Below are positions 52,112 to 62,908 of a stretch of 64,000 bases of DNA, one piece after another. A model generated the notes under the pieces. The model saw only the letters and a program-made list of their open reading frames with translations, ran no database searches and was not told the DNA's origin. The number at the start of each line of letters is the position of its first letter. The stretch's first letter is position 1. The stretch spans positions 1 to 64,000 of the forward strand of contig NZ_JAGGOS010000007.1 of the NCBI RefSeq assembly GCF_018614205.1, read 5' to 3'. The DNA comes from Streptomyces sp. ISL-36 (GTDB taxonomy: Bacteria; Actinomycetota; Actinomycetes; Streptomycetales; Streptomycetaceae). A program made the translations under genes and the position numbers.

Positions 52112-53878
52112 TTACTTGACGACGCCGAGCGACGCGTAGTCGTAGCGGCCGTTGTAGGCGTCGGCCGTGTAGACGTTGGTCAGTCGCGAGGAGCGCCAGA
52201 TGATGTTCTTCTCGTGGGTGAAGGGCAGGTAGACCGCGGCCTCGGAGACCTTGGTGTTGATCTGCTTGTAGATCTCGCCGGCCTTGACCGGGTCGGTCTC
52301 CTTCAGCGCGTCGTCGAAGAGCTTGTTGATCGCCGGGTCGTTGAGCTCCGAGAAGTTGTTGTTACCGCTCTGGAGGATGTAGCGACCGTCGACCAGCGGC
52401 TGCAGGAAGCCCTGACCCGACGGGAAGTCGGCGCCCCAGCCCATGATGATGATGCCGTAGCCCTTCTCCTTGACCACCTTCGGCGAACCGATGATGCCGG
52501 AGGTCTGGGCGCCGTCGAACTGGTCGATCTGGGCGTCGATGCCGACGGCCTTCAGCGACTGCTGGAGGGACTCGGCGGTCGCGATCTCGACCTTCTTGTT
52601 GTTGCGGACCGCGATGGTGGTCTTGAAGCCGTTCGGCTTACCGCACTTCTTCAGGGCCTCCTTCGCCTTGGCGATGTCCGGCGCGCCGGCGAGCTTGCCG
52701 TACGGGTCGGCCTTCGGGTCGGCACCCTTGATCGCCGGCGGCAGCATGTTGGTGGCGATGTCGCCACCGGCCTGCGGGCCACCACGGGCGGTCTGCAGCG
52801 ACTTGGAGTCGGCCGCGTAGATGATCGCCTTGCGGCACTCGACGTTGTCGATGACCGTCTGCGGGAAGACCGCGTACCGGATGAAGCCGGTCTGCGGGTT
52901 GTCCGCGTTCTCCTTGTGCTGCTGGAGCACCTTGGCACGGGCGGCCGAACCGACGCCGGTGGCGTTGATGTCGAGGTCGTACTCGCCCTCGATCAGACGG
53001 TTGTCCATGTCGTCGGCGTTGGTGGTGAACTTGATGCTGATCTTGTCCGGCAGCGCCTTGCGGATGGTGTCCGTCTTGGCGTCCCACTTGTCGTTGCGGA
53101 CGAGCAGCATCGACTTGTTGGGGGTGTACTGCTGCCACTTGTACGGGCCGGAGGAGAAGGGCTTCAGGCCGTACTGGGCCTTGGTGTCCTTGTCCTGGCG
53201 GACCGGCGAGGCGGCGGGCATGGCCAGCATCTGCAGGAAGTCACCGTTGGCGACCGGCAGCTTGAAGATGATGGTCTTGTCGTCCGGGGTCTCGATCGCC
53301 TTCAGGCCGAGCTTGTCCGGGGTGGTGTCCTTGTACGGACCCTTGTACTCGCCCTTGGGGTCGAGGACCTGCTGCAGGTAGATCGGGCCGCCGGAGATGA
53401 CGTCCTGGGCCCAGATGCGCTCGATGCCGTACTTGATGTCCTTGGAGGTGATCGGCTTGCCGTCCTCCCAGGTCACCCCGTCCTTCAGCGTGAAGGTGTA
53501 GGTCAGGCCGTCGGGCGAGACCTTGCCGGTGTCGGTGGCGAGGTCGGAGACCAGCTCGGTGGAGGCGGCGCCCGGCTCGGCCTTGAACGAGACCAGCTGA
53601 CGCGTGTAGAAGCGCATGTAGTCCCACACGAAGCCGTAGTAACCGCGCTGCGGGTCCCACGAGTCGGCTTCCTGCGAGCCGATGAACTTCAGCTCGCCGC
53701 CCTTCTTGTCGGAGGGGTTGGCGACCTTGTTCACGGCGGCGTTGAAGCCGGCCGCGCCGCCCTTGCCCTTGCCGCCACCGTCGCCGTTGCCGCCACAGGC
53801 GGTGGTGACGACCATCGTCGCCGCGGCGAGCAGCGCGCCCGCGGCGATTCTGCGTCGCGAAGAGCTCTTCAGTGTCAT
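52112..53878 (-). CDS. Peptide ABC transporter substrate-binding lipoprotein
   Basis: 588 residues, solute-binding family 5. Lipoprotein signal SSRRRIAAGALLAAATMVVTTAC with Cys at 28. The fold shows GGELKFIGSQEADSWDPQRG, then LTYTFTLKDGVTWEDGKPITSKDIKYGIER, the hallmark of family 5. It delivers peptides to the permease. ATG 53878 was chosen with GGAGG about 10 nt upstream. Placed between OppC and OppB genes, in an unusual order. Confidence 0.94.
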   Translation of the reverse strand: MTLKSSSRRRIAAGALLAAATMVVTTACGGNGDGGGKGKGGAAGFNAAVNKVANPSDKKGGELKFIGSQEADSWDPQRGYYGFVWDYMRFYTRQLVSFKAEPGAASTELVSDLATDTGKVSPDGLTYTFTLKDGVTWEDGKPITSKDIKYGIERIWAQDVISGGPIYLQQVLDPKGEYKGPYKDTTPDKLGLKAIETPDDKTIIFKLPVANGDFLQMLAMPAASPVRQDKDTKAQYGLKPFSSGPYKWQQYTPNKSMLLVRNDKWDAKTDTIRKALPDKISIKFTTNADDMDNRLIEGEYDLDINATGVGSAARAKVLQQHKENADNPQTGFIRYAVFPQTVIDNVECRKAIIYAADSKSLQTARGGPQAGGDIATNMLPPAIKGADPKADPYGKLAGAPDIAKAKEALKKCGKPNGFKTTIAVRNNKKVEIATAESLQQSLKAVGIDAQIDQFDGAQTSGIIGSPKVVKEKGYGIIIMGWGADFPSGQGFLQPLVDGRYILQSGNNNFSELNDPAINKLFDDALKETDPVKAGEIYKQINTKVSEAAVYLPFTHEKNIIWRSSRLTNVYTADAYNGRYDYASLGVVK

Positions 53879-53981
53879 GGTCTCGCAACCTCCGGAATAG
53901 TGGCGGCCGTCAGGACGGTCCACCGTTGTTGATTGCCTCCTGTCACCAGCGGCAGGGGCGGGTCTGTTACGGGAAGGGCGG

Positions 53982-54983
53982 TCAGCGGGAGCCCTTCGGG
54001 TCCAGCGCGTCCCGCACGCCGTCGCCGAAGAGGTTGAACGCCAGAACGGTGATGAAGATCGCGAGGCCGGGGATCACCATGAACAGGGGGTCCGCTTCGT
54101 AGGTGGCGATGGCCGTCGACAGCATCTGGCCCCAGGAAGCGGTGGGAGGCTTCACACCCGCGCCGAGGAAGCTGAGCGCCGCTTCGGTGAGGATGTTGGT
54201 GGGGATCATCAGCGTCGCGTAGACGGTGATGGGCGCGACCAGGTTGGGCAGCAGCTCCCGGCGCAGGATGTAGAGGCGGCCGGCGCCCAGGCTGCGGGCG
54301 GCCTCGACGTACTCGCGCTCGCGCAGCGACAGCGTCTGGCCACGGACGATACGGCCCACGTACGGCCAGCCGAAGAAGCCGATCACGACCACCAGCGCGC
54401 CGATGCGGACTCCCGAACCCGAGATGCCGAGCAGCTCGTTGGGGAGCACGGAGACCAGGGCGATGGTGAAGAGCAGCTGCGGGAAGGCGAGCATGACGTC
54501 CATGACCCGGCTGAGCGCCGCGTCGATCCAGCCGCCGAAGTAGCCGGCGATGATGCCGAGGACGGTGCCGAGGAGGACCGCGAAGACCGCCGCGAGGAAG
54601 GCCACGAGCAGCGAGATCCGGGCGCCGTAGACGATACGGCTGAAGACGTCACGGCCGTTGACGGGCTCGACGCCGAAGAGGAAGTCGGAGCTGATGCCGC
54701 CCCAGGAGCCGACCGGGGTGCCGAAGAGCGGGTCGATCTGGTCCTCGTGGAACTCGTCCGGCGGATGCCCGAGCAGGCCGACGATCACCGGGGCGAAGAT
54801 CGCAACCAGGACCAGGAAGAGCACGATGGCGCCGCCCGCCAGGGCCAGCTTGTCGCGCTTGAGCCGGGTCCACGCGATCTGCCCGGGCGAGCGGCCCTGG
54901 ATCACTTTGGCGGGGCCTTCGGGCACGTCGTCGACGGCCGTGGTCGACTCGGCCGCACTCGTCTCGTGCAGTGGTGCCGTCAT
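53982..54983 (-). CDS. Peptide ABC transporter permease, OppC/DppC type
   Basis: 333 residues. A cytosolic N-terminal tail of 40 residues, then six membrane helices, with the EAA loop reading EREYVEAARSLGAGRLYILRRELLPN near residue 220. It pairs with OppB to form the channel. It is the first gene of the operon, 103 bp before the binding-protein gene. ATG 54983 has no ideal ribosome site. Confidence 0.94.
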   Translation of the reverse strand: MTAPLHETSAAESTTAVDDVPEGPAKVIQGRSPGQIAWTRLKRDKLALAGGAIVLFLVLVAIFAPVIVGLLGHPPDEFHEDQIDPLFGTPVGSWGGISSDFLFGVEPVNGRDVFSRIVYGARISLLVAFLAAVFAVLLGTVLGIIAGYFGGWIDAALSRVMDVMLAFPQLLFTIALVSVLPNELLGISGSGVRIGALVVVIGFFGWPYVGRIVRGQTLSLREREYVEAARSLGAGRLYILRRELLPNLVAPITVYATLMIPTNILTEAALSFLGAGVKPPTASWGQMLSTAIATYEADPLFMVIPGLAIFITVLAFNLFGDGVRDALDPKGSR

Positions 54984-55294
54984 CGTGGTGAGGACCCCTC
55001 TCGGCCGCCGGTAGCCGGCCCTTGCCCGCCGCGGGTAGCGGCTTGGTGGAACAACTGCGGGGCACTGGCCAGGAAAGCCGAACGCCCGGTGTTCCGGGGA
55101 GTCTTCAATGTGTTCGCGATCACCCGCCAGACCTCACGGTGAATGTTTGCTCAACCGTGATGCGGTCCGCCTGCTTCCGTTATCCGGACGTCGTGATCGT
55201 CTGAGCGGACCATCTCACCCGCTATTCGACCAGAACGGACATCCGGCTCAACTCCTGCCGTCCGGGAGTGAATCGAGGGGACGGAACGGACGAA
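54984..55294. other. Intergenic region upstream of the opp operon
   Basis: About 310 bp without a supportable gene, between the first opp gene and the SseB gene stop. On the minus strand this must hold the opp promoter. It contains the inverted repeat TCACGGT / ACCGTGA (55134-55140 and 55154-55160) and lower GC than the flanks, with AATGTTTGCTCAACC in the spacer. No convincing -10/-35 pair was found. Confidence 0.6.
55134..55160. promoter_or_regulatory. Inverted repeat upstream of opp
   Basis: TCACGGT (55134-55140) and ACCGTGA (55154-55160), 7-bp arms with a 13-bp AT-richer spacer, about 150 bp upstream of oppC. A regulator site is an inference. Confidence 0.35.
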
Positions 55295-56083
55295 TCAGTA
55301 CGTGCGGGGCACGGCCGGAGGGTAGCCGTAGCCGGGAGCCTGCGCGGCCGGGGCCGCGTGCGCGTCACGGTCGTAGAACGGCCGCGCGTTGGCCCGCAGC
55401 CACATCGCCACCGGGTCGTACGCGTCCGACATGGCGACCGTCGAGACGGGCAGGCCGTCGGGGACCGCGGAGATCGACTGCCGCATCATGGCCCGCACGG
55501 CGTCGACCGAGGCCGCCGAGGTGTCGTAGAGGTCGAGACCGATGGCGAGGTACGGGGAGCCGAGCGCCGGCTGCACCCAGGCACGGCGCAGCGCCCGTAC
55601 GGACGGGGTGCGGTGCGCGTTCTGGGTCAGCAGGGCATAGAACTGCGGGATCTCCAGGGCGGGCTCGGAGAGCCGCAGGGGTCCGGCGGGCATCCGGTCC
55701 AGTCCGGTGGCGATCCGGCGGAGGTCGGCCCAGGGGATGCCGACGCCGCCGCCGGCGTCGTGCGGGTTGAGCCAGATCCCCCACCGGTCGGGGTAGAGCG
55801 CGCGGGCGATGTCGAGGCCGGTGACCACCTCGTGCGCGCGGTTCCAGCCGGAGGCGGCGAGCTCCTGGGCGGAGGTGACGCAGGGCGCGTAGCCGAGGCC
55901 GTCGACCTCCATGTTTCCGTACTGGGCGTCCGGCGAGCCGGGCCCGCCCTGCCAGAGCAGCATCCACAGACGACCGTCGGCGAGGGCGTGCAGAAGCTGC
56001 TCGTACGCGTCGTAGCGTCCGGGTGCCACCTGGCGCAGCATGTGCTCGACCTGTCCGGCCGCAGCGGTGCCTGACGCGCTCAC
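55295..56083 (-). CDS. SseB-family protein
   Basis: 262 residues. The N-terminal half carries LLHALADGRLWMLLWQG ... GNMEVDGLGYAPCVTSAQELAASGWN, the SseB domain; the C-terminal half reads LRRAWVQPALGSPYLAIGLDLYD, the SseB C-terminal domain. SseB is named for enhanced serine sensitivity in E. coli; its biochemical function is unclear. GTG 56083 was chosen; a GTG 27 bp upstream is possible. It follows a second SseB-like gene. Confidence 0.8.
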   Translation of the reverse strand: MSASGTAAAGQVEHMLRQVAPGRYDAYEQLLHALADGRLWMLLWQGGPGSPDAQYGNMEVDGLGYAPCVTSAQELAASGWNRAHEVVTGLDIARALYPDRWGIWLNPHDAGGGVGIPWADLRRIATGLDRMPAGPLRLSEPALEIPQFYALLTQNAHRTPSVRALRRAWVQPALGSPYLAIGLDLYDTSAASVDAVRAMMRQSISAVPDGLPVSTVAMSDAYDPVAMWLRANARPFYDRDAHAAPAAQAPGYGYPPAVPRTY

Positions 56084-56123
56084 CCTGGGTCCCGCCCCTC
56101 TTCCGTCCACCGAATCAGCTTAA

Positions 56124-56864
56124 TTACGCGGAGGCCCGCTGGTAGAAGGGGCGCACCTTCTCCAGCATCCAGTCGCCGACCGGGTCCTGCGCAACGTCCA
56201 GGAGGATGAGATTGACCGGCCAGGCCACCTCGACGCGGCCCAGGGCACGCCCGAGGGCGTCGAGCGGCGCATTGCGGTCGGCGCCGTCCCAGGTGACGAG
56301 CTGGACGCCGACGAAGAGGGCCGGCTCGGTGCCCTCGACGCTGGCGAGGGCGCGGCGGGCGGTGACGACGACGCCGGTGGCCTCGAACTCGGCGGCGGCG
56401 GCGGAGAGGAAGTCGACGGGGTCGTCCTGCCAGTCCGGCTCGAAGAGGCGGACCCGGCCGCCGCTCGCGGGGCCGTCCAGCGGGGTGCGGCCGACCCGGC
56501 AGAGCTCGGCGACGGCGGGCGGGGGCAGCGGGGCGCCGACGGTGCCGCCCGGGTTCACGGCGATGCCGAGCTGCGGGGGCAGGCCGCGGGCGAAGTCGCG
56601 GGCGGGCGCGACGGTGAAGGACATATGGCTGCCGACGCAGGCCAGGAACTGCTGCTCGGAGCTGAAGACGGGGACGTAGGGGAGGCCGTCGATCTCCAGG
56701 GTGGGCAGGTCGAGGTCGGTGCTGTCGGGCCCGCCGCCGTTGGGCAGGGGCACCCAGACGGGGCTCCGTCCGAGCACCTCGACGAGCCGGCCCCCGGCAG
56801 CGGGGTTGCCGAGCGAGGCGGCCAGCACCTCTTCGAGCTCATTGCCCGGCCACATGACGTCCAC
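56124..56864 (-). CDS. SseB-family protein, second copy
   Basis: 246 residues with the same two-part layout as the downstream SseB gene: LEIDGLPYVPVFSSEQQFLACVG in the N-terminal domain and TEPALFVGVQLVTWDGADR in the C-terminal domain. The pair are paralogues from an old duplication, with low identity. GTG 56864 follows AAGGGGAA. Nearby serine and glycine genes (glyA, sdaA, gcvT) agree with the family name, though causation is unproven. Confidence 0.82.
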   Translation of the reverse strand: MDVMWPGNELEEVLAASLGNPAAGGRLVEVLGRSPVWVPLPNGGGPDSTDLDLPTLEIDGLPYVPVFSSEQQFLACVGSHMSFTVAPARDFARGLPPQLGIAVNPGGTVGAPLPPPAVAELCRVGRTPLDGPASGGRVRLFEPDWQDDPVDFLSAAAAEFEATGVVVTARRALASVEGTEPALFVGVQLVTWDGADRNAPLDALGRALGRVEVAWPVNLILLDVAQDPVGDWMLEKVRPFYQRASA

Positions 56865-56987
56865 GGTTCTCGGTTCCCCTTCTCGCGCGCCCTGGTCACG
56901 GCGCCCTCCGGGCAGAACCCTAACGCCGCCCTGACACCGTCGTGGCCAAAAGCGTACGGAGCGCGTTCCTCCGTATATGCGATCCGC

Positions 56988-57088
56988 GCCACTCGGAGCG
57001 TCGCCGGCGCGTCGCCGGTGCTCGCCGGTGCTCGCCGGTGCGTCGCTCGGCAGGAGTCCGAGCCACTCGGAGCGTCGCCGGCGCGTCG
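56988..57088. repeat. 27-bp direct repeat and 10-bp tandem array
   Basis: The 27 bases at 56988-57014 recur exactly at 57062-57088. Between them, three 10-bp units (G/C)TCGCCGGTG run head to tail at 57011-57040. It lies in the gap behind the P-loop protein gene. No gene seen. Confidence 0.85.
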
Positions 57089-57105
57089 GTCGGCGGGCCT
57101 CGGGG

Positions 57106-57777
57106 TCAGGCCGCGTCGCGGAAGCCGATCGTCCGGAGCGCGCCGGCCGCGTCCCGGTCGAGCAGGGTCGCCGAGGCGCAGCCCTGGGGAAGGCGGCCGG
57201 ACTCGACGGAGCGCAGCAGCCGGCCGACCGCCCGGCGGTGCCGGGCGAAGGCGTAGCCGGACACGCCGCGGCCCCGCTCCCGCTGCCCCGCGCGGGCCGT
57301 GGCGGGGGTGACGTCGAGCAGGATCAGGTGCAGGGCGCTGCCCCGGCGGCGGGCCTCGCGCGCGAGCCAGTTCCGCACCCAGGACTGTGTGCCGCAGTCG
57401 TGGACGATCACGCTCCGCCCGGAGCGCAGGGCGCGGCGCAGCCCGGCGTAGTGGGCGATCCGGGCGAGCGGGCGGTAGACGGCGTACGGCAGGAAGCGGG
57501 GCAGGCGGGCCTCCCAGCGCTCGCGGGCGTCCTGCGAGTCGATGCCCAGGCCTTCGGCCGCTCGGCGCATCAGCGTCGACTTGCCGCTGCCGGGCAGCCC
57601 GGAGACGACCACGAGGTCGCCGGAGGCGAAGGAGAGCGCGCGGGGGCCCCGGCCGCCCCGCTCGCGCAGGTCACGGAGCAGGGGCGCGGCGGAGACACGC
57701 CTGCGGGTCCTCGCCCGGGCGCGCTGGGCCGGTATGGCCGTCCCCGCCGCATAAGCGCCGGTGTGCTGAAACGTCAT
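57106..57777 (-). CDS. P-loop kinase-like / AAA ATPase protein
   Basis: 223 residues. Walker A GLPGSGKSTLMRRAAEG near residue 58-74; VIVHDCGTQSWVRNWLAREA in the middle; a basic, Arg-rich N-terminus; and LHLILLDVTPATARAGQRERGRG in the lid region. Fold suggests a small-molecule or nucleotide kinase related to zeta-toxin/gluconate-kinase ATPases. Substrate unknown. ATG 57777 follows GGGGGAGAGG. It is divergent from the glycine-riboswitch transcript. Confidence 0.8.
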   Translation of the reverse strand: MTFQHTGAYAAGTAIPAQRARARTRRRVSAAPLLRDLRERGGRGPRALSFASGDLVVVSGLPGSGKSTLMRRAAEGLGIDSQDARERWEARLPRFLPYAVYRPLARIAHYAGLRRALRSGRSVIVHDCGTQSWVRNWLAREARRRGSALHLILLDVTPATARAGQRERGRGVSGYAFARHRRAVGRLLRSVESGRLPQGCASATLLDRDAAGALRTIGFRDAA

Positions 57778-57920
57778 CGCCTCTCCCCCTGTCGGGTCCT
57801 GAGGACCCTTCCCAAGAAGTGTAAAGAAACGGTAATGAGGCACAAGCGATTTGCCGATCAGACCCGGCGTGCAATGATGTGCGCGCCAAGCGCACACAAC
57901 CACATACTGGCCGCTCGAAT

Positions 57921-58118
57921 CCGCGCGGGAGAGTCCCGGACAGGGCTGTAGCAGTGCTGTAGCAGTCCGGGCGCCGAAGGAGCAAGACCCTCCCTTGAAT
58001 CTCTCAGGCCCCGTACCGCGCGGATGAGGCAGATCTGAAAAGCGGGCGCGCTGTCGCGCCCCACCCAAGGTGCAAGCCGGGGATGCCCCCGGTGAACCTC
58101 TCAGGTTCCATGACAGAT
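57921..58118 (+). promoter_or_regulatory. Tandem glycine riboswitch
   Basis: Two adjacent gcvT-type aptamers. First: CCGCGCGG (57921-57928) pairs with 58016-58023, enclosing GGGAGAGTCCC, GGGCGCCGAAGGAGCAA and ATCTCTCAGGCCCCGTACC. Second: P1 ATCTG (58033-58037) pairs with CAGAT (58114-58118), P2 GGGCGCG/CGCGCCC, then CCCAAGGTGCAAGCC and ACCTCTCAGGTTCCATGACAG. These conserved strings are diagnostic. It precedes gcvT, exactly where such switches occur. Glycine binding at both sites is known to turn on the glycine cleavage genes. Confidence 0.95.
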
Positions 58119-58151
58119 GGGGAGGATCGTCCTCGTCCGTCATGATTTTTT
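58110..58151 (+). terminator. Expression-platform terminator of the glycine riboswitch
   Basis: ATGAC (58110-58114) pairs with GTCAT (58139-58143), with GAGGA/TCCTC (58122-58126, 58130-58134) inside, followed by six T residues (58146-58151). Its 5' arm overlaps the 3' strand of the second aptamer P1, so glycine binding would prevent termination, an ON switch. The gcvT start follows 25 nt later. Confidence 0.8.
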
Positions 58152-58176
58152 GCCCTGGGACCCGGGAGCCACACCC

Positions 58177-59319
58177 ATGAGCACAGCCGCCCCCCGTCTG
58201 ACCGCCCTCGATGCGCTGCATCGCTCCCTGGGCGCGACCATGACCGACTTCGCGGGCTGGGACATGCCGCTGCGCTACGGCAGCGAGCGGGACGAGCACA
58301 ACGCCGTCCGCACCAAGGCGGGCCTCTTCGACCTCTCCCACATGGGCGAGATCACGGTCACCGGCCCCCAGGCCGTCGAGCTGCTCGACTACGCGCTGGT
58401 CGGCAACATCTCCACGGTGGGCCCGGGCCGCGCCCGCTACACGATGATCTGCCAGGAGGACGGCGGCATCCTCGACGACCTGATCGTGTACCGGCTCCAG
58501 GGCCAGGAGGCCGCACCGGCCGAATATCTGGTCGTCGCCAACGCCTCCAACGCCCAGATCGTCCTCGACGCGCTCACCGAGCGCGCGGCCGGCTTCGACG
58601 CCGAGGTGCGCGACGACCGCGACGCGTACGCCCTGATCGCCGTCCAGGGCCCGGAGTCGCCCGGCATCCTGAAGTCGCTGACCGACGCCGACCTGGACGG
58701 GCTGAAGTACTACGCCGGTCTGCCCGGCACGGTCGCCGGGGTGCCCGCGCTGATCGCCCGTACCGGCTACACCGGCGAGGACGGCTTCGAGCTCTTCCTC
58801 AAGCCCGAGCACGCCGAGGGCGTCTGGCGGGCGCTGACCGAGGCCGGCGCCCCGGTCGGCCTGATCCCCTGCGGTCTCTCCTGCCGTGACACGCTCCGCC
58901 TGGAGGCGGGCATGCCGCTGTACGGGCACGAGCTGACCACCTCCCTGACGCCGTTCGACGCCGGCCTCGGCCGGGTCGTCAAGTTCGAGAAGACGACGAA
59001 CGAGGGCCGCTTCGTCGGCCGCGAGGCGCTGGAGAAGGCCGCCGAGCGCGCCGAGGCCGCCCCGCCGCGCAAGCTCGTCGGCCTGATCGCCGAGGGCCGC
59101 CGCGTCCCGCGCGCCGGGTTCTCGGTCGTCGCCGGCGGCGAGGTCGTCGGCGAGGTCACCTCCGGCGCCCCCTCCCCCACGCTCGGAAAGCCGATCGCCA
59201 TGGCGTACGTGGACGCGGCGCACGCCGCGCCCGGCACGCAGGGTGTAGGTGTGGACATCCGCGGCACCCACGAGCCGTACGAGGTCGTGGCGCTGCCGTT
59301 CTACAAGCGCCAGAAGTGA
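58177..59319 (+). CDS. gcvT: Glycine cleavage system T protein (aminomethyltransferase)
   Basis: 380 residues. Transfers the methylene group from the lipoyl arm of GcvH to tetrahydrofolate and releases ammonia. [23 protein letters not shown] opens the folate fold, the conserved DLSHMGEI follows, and [12 protein letters not shown] lies near 195. ATG 58177 was chosen with GGGAG upstream; the open frame begins inside the riboswitch. First gene of gcvT-gcvH-glyA; gcvP is not in this window. Confidence 0.97.
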   Translation: MSTAAPRLTALDALHRSLGATMTDFAGWDMPLRYGSERDEHNAVRTKAGLFDLSHMGEITVTGPQAVELLDYALVGNISTVGPGRARYTMICQEDGGILDDLIVYRLQGQEAAPAEYLVVANASNAQIVLDALTERAAGFDAEVRDDRDAYALIAVQGPESPGILKSLTDADLDGLKYYAGLPGTVAGVPALIARTGYTGEDGFELFLKPEHAEGVWRALTEAGAPVGLIPCGLSCRDTLRLEAGMPLYGHELTTSLTPFDAGLGRVVKFEKTTNEGRFVGREALEKAAERAEAAPPRKLVGLIAEGRRVPRAGFSVVAGGEVVGEVTSGAPSPTLGKPIAMAYVDAAHAAPGTQGVGVDIRGTHEPYEVVALPFYKRQK

Positions 59320-59408
59320 CCTTTCCGCCCCACCCGGCGTCTCACGCTGTGTCTCACCTCGCAAGACCCACGTTCATCAGCACTCCCCCGATCCAGGAGA
59401 ATCAGGTC

Positions 59409-59789
59409 ATGAGCAACCCCCAGCAGCTGCGCTACACCAAGGAGCACGAGTGGCTGTCGGACGCCGAGGACGGCGTCGCGACGGTCGGCATCACGGAGTT
59501 CGCCGCCAACGCGCTCGGTGACGTCGTCTACGCCCAGCTTCCCGAGGTCGGCGACACCGTCACCGCGGGCGAGACCTGTGGCGAGCTGGAGTCGACGAAG
59601 TCCGTCAGCGACCTGTACTCCCCGGTCACCGGTGAGGTCGTGGCGGCCAACCAGGACGTGGTGGACGACCCCTCCCTGGTGAACACCGCTCCGTTCGAGG
59701 GTGGCTGGCTGTTCAAGGTACGCGTCACGGGTGAGCCGGACGATCTGCTCTCCGCCGACGAGTACGCCAAGTTCTCCGCCGGGAACTGA
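59409..59789 (+). CDS. gcvH: Glycine cleavage system H protein
   Basis: 126 residues. Lipoyl carrier: the lipoylated Lys lies in [12 protein letters not shown] near residue 64. [10 protein letters not shown] opens the fold. ATG 59409 follows CAGGAGA. It shuttles the aminomethyl group between the P, T and L proteins. Confidence 0.97.
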   Translation: MSNPQQLRYTKEHEWLSDAEDGVATVGITEFAANALGDVVYAQLPEVGDTVTAGETCGELESTKSVSDLYSPVTGEVVAANQDVVDDPSLVNTAPFEGGWLFKVRVTGEPDDLLSADEYAKFSAGN

Positions 59790-59809
59790 GACCCCTTAGG
59801 GATCGATTC

Positions 59810-61069
59810 ATGTCGCTTCTGAACACCCCTCTTCACGAGCTGGACCCCGACGTCGCCGCCGCTGTCGACGCCGAGCTCCGCCGCCAGCAGTCCACCCTCG
59901 AGATGATCGCCTCGGAGAACTTCGCTCCGGTCGCGGTCATGGAGGCCCAGGGCTCCGTTCTCACCAACAAGTACGCCGAGGGCTACCCCGGCCGCCGTTA
60001 CTACGGCGGCTGCGAGCACGTCGACGTCGCCGAGCAGATCGCGATCGACCGGGTCAAGGACCTTTTCGGCGCGGAGTACGCCAACGTCCAGCCGCACTCG
60101 GGCGCCTCCGCGAACCAGGCCGCGCTCTTCGCGATCGCCCAGCCCGGCGACACGATCCTGGGCCTGGACCTGGCGCACGGCGGCCACCTCACCCACGGCA
60201 TGCGCCTGAACTTCTCCGGCAAGCAGTTCAACGTGGTCGCCTACCACGTCGACGAGGCCGGTCTGGTCGACATGGCCGAGGTCGAGCGCCTGGCCAAGGA
60301 GAACCACCCCAAGGTGATCATCGCGGGCTGGTCCGCCTACCCGCGTCAGCTGGACTTCGCGGAGTTCCGCCGGATCGCGGACGAGGTCGGCGCGTACCTG
60401 TGGGTCGACATGGCGCACTTCGCGGGCCTCGTCGCCGCCGGTCTGCACCCCAACCCGGTCGAGTACGCGGACGTGGTGACCTCCACCACGCACAAGACGC
60501 TCGGCGGCCCGCGCGGCGGCATCATCCTGGCCAAGAAGGAGTTCGCGAAGAAGCTGAACTCCTCGGTCTTCCCCGGCTTCCAGGGCGGCCCGCTGGAGCA
60601 CGTGATCGCGGCCAAGGCCGTCTCCTTCAAGGTCGCGGCCTCGGAGGAGTTCAAGGAGCGCCAGCGGCGCACGGTGGAGGGTGCCCGCATCCTCGCCGAG
60701 CGCCTGGTCCAGGACGACGTCACCGAGCACGGCGTCTCGGTCCTGTCCGGTGGCACGGACGTGCACCTGGTCCTGGTCGACCTGCGCAACAGCGAGCTCG
60801 ACGGCCAGCAGGCCGAGGACCGCCTCCACGAGGTCGGCATCACGGTCAACCGGAACGCGATCCCGAACGACCCGCGTCCGCCGATGGTCACCTCGGGTCT
60901 GCGGATCGGTACGCCGGCGCTCGCCACCCGCGGTTTCGCCACCGAGGACTTCACCGAGGTCGCCGACATCATCGCGGAGACCCTCAAGCCCGGATTCGAC
61001 ACGGAGGCCCTCAAGGCCCGCGTCACCGCGCTGGCCGAGAAGCACCCGCTGTACCCCGGCCTGAAGTAA
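59810..61069 (+). CDS. glyA: Serine hydroxymethyltransferase
   Basis: 419 residues. PLP lysine in [14 protein letters not shown] near residue 229. Interconverts serine and glycine with tetrahydrofolate and works with the glycine cleavage system. Starts 20 bp after the gcvH stop, probably cotranscribed and under the riboswitch. A 12-bp stem-loop follows, before sdaA. Confidence 0.97.
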   Translation: MSLLNTPLHELDPDVAAAVDAELRRQQSTLEMIASENFAPVAVMEAQGSVLTNKYAEGYPGRRYYGGCEHVDVAEQIAIDRVKDLFGAEYANVQPHSGASANQAALFAIAQPGDTILGLDLAHGGHLTHGMRLNFSGKQFNVVAYHVDEAGLVDMAEVERLAKENHPKVIIAGWSAYPRQLDFAEFRRIADEVGAYLWVDMAHFAGLVAAGLHPNPVEYADVVTSTTHKTLGGPRGGIILAKKEFAKKLNSSVFPGFQGGPLEHVIAAKAVSFKVAASEEFKERQRRTVEGARILAERLVQDDVTEHGVSVLSGGTDVHLVLVDLRNSELDGQQAEDRLHEVGITVNRNAIPNDPRPPMVTSGLRIGTPALATRGFATEDFTEVADIIAETLKPGFDTEALKARVTALAEKHPLYPGLK

Positions 61070-61083
61070 TTTCGTACCCTTTT

Positions 61084-61095
61084 GTTCGTACGAAC
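61084..61095. promoter_or_regulatory. 12-bp perfect palindrome GTTCGTACGAAC
   Basis: Perfect palindrome 15 bp behind the glyA stop, just ahead of the terminator hairpin. It could bind a dimeric regulator of sdaA or be part of the terminator. Confidence 0.4.
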
Positions 61096-61099
61096 CTCC

Positions 61100-61137
61100 G
61101 GGGCACCGCGCACACTGGGCAGTGGGCGCGGTGCCCC
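61100..61137 (+). terminator. Stem-loop terminator after glyA
   Basis: GGGGCACCGCGC (61100-61111) and GCGCGGTGCCCC (61126-61137) form a perfect 12-bp stem, with a further CACTG/CAGTG pairing in the loop. No U-tract. It implies that sdaA has its own promoter or depends on read-through. Confidence 0.75.
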
Positions 61138-61231
61138 ACCGCTTGTCGCCCCGCTTGTCGTACCTGTTCCGCGCTTTTCTGCTCCACCCCGGCAGACAAC
61201 GGCGTCTACCAACCCCCACAAGGAGTTTCCC

Positions 61232-62617
<1,386 letters not shown>

Positions 62618-62791
62618 GGTTCTGGGCCCTGACCAGCGCGTTTCCATCTTTCAGCGCTGTCAGGGCCTTCCCTGCTTGCACGACGGAAAGTCCCTGGAAT
62701 CTCCCTGGGACAGACGTGAAAGTCCCTGAAAAGTACCTGGGATGTCCCAGGGCTCGGGGCGCCCCACACCTGTAAGTGGTCACTCACGCGA
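62618..62791. other. Repeat-bearing intergenic stretch behind sdaA
   Basis: No gene supported. It holds two copies of GAAAGTCCCTG (62686, 62718 region) and the stem CCTGGGA-TG-TCCCAGG (62736-62751). The hairpin could terminate sdaA. Confidence 0.5.
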
Positions 62792-62908
62792 GTGAACCGG
62801 CGCGACATTCCTTTGGCGCCGGAGCTGGATCTGGAGCGTGCCGACCAACCGCTCACAGCCCGCCAGCGATCGATGGACGGCCGCCCCGGGCAACGAATCG
62901 GAGACGCC

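Noticed and set aside
62618..62791. Attachment site of an integrated element
   Set aside because: Repeats GAAAGTCCCTG are short, no integrase or tRNA is present, and no second site is visible in the window.
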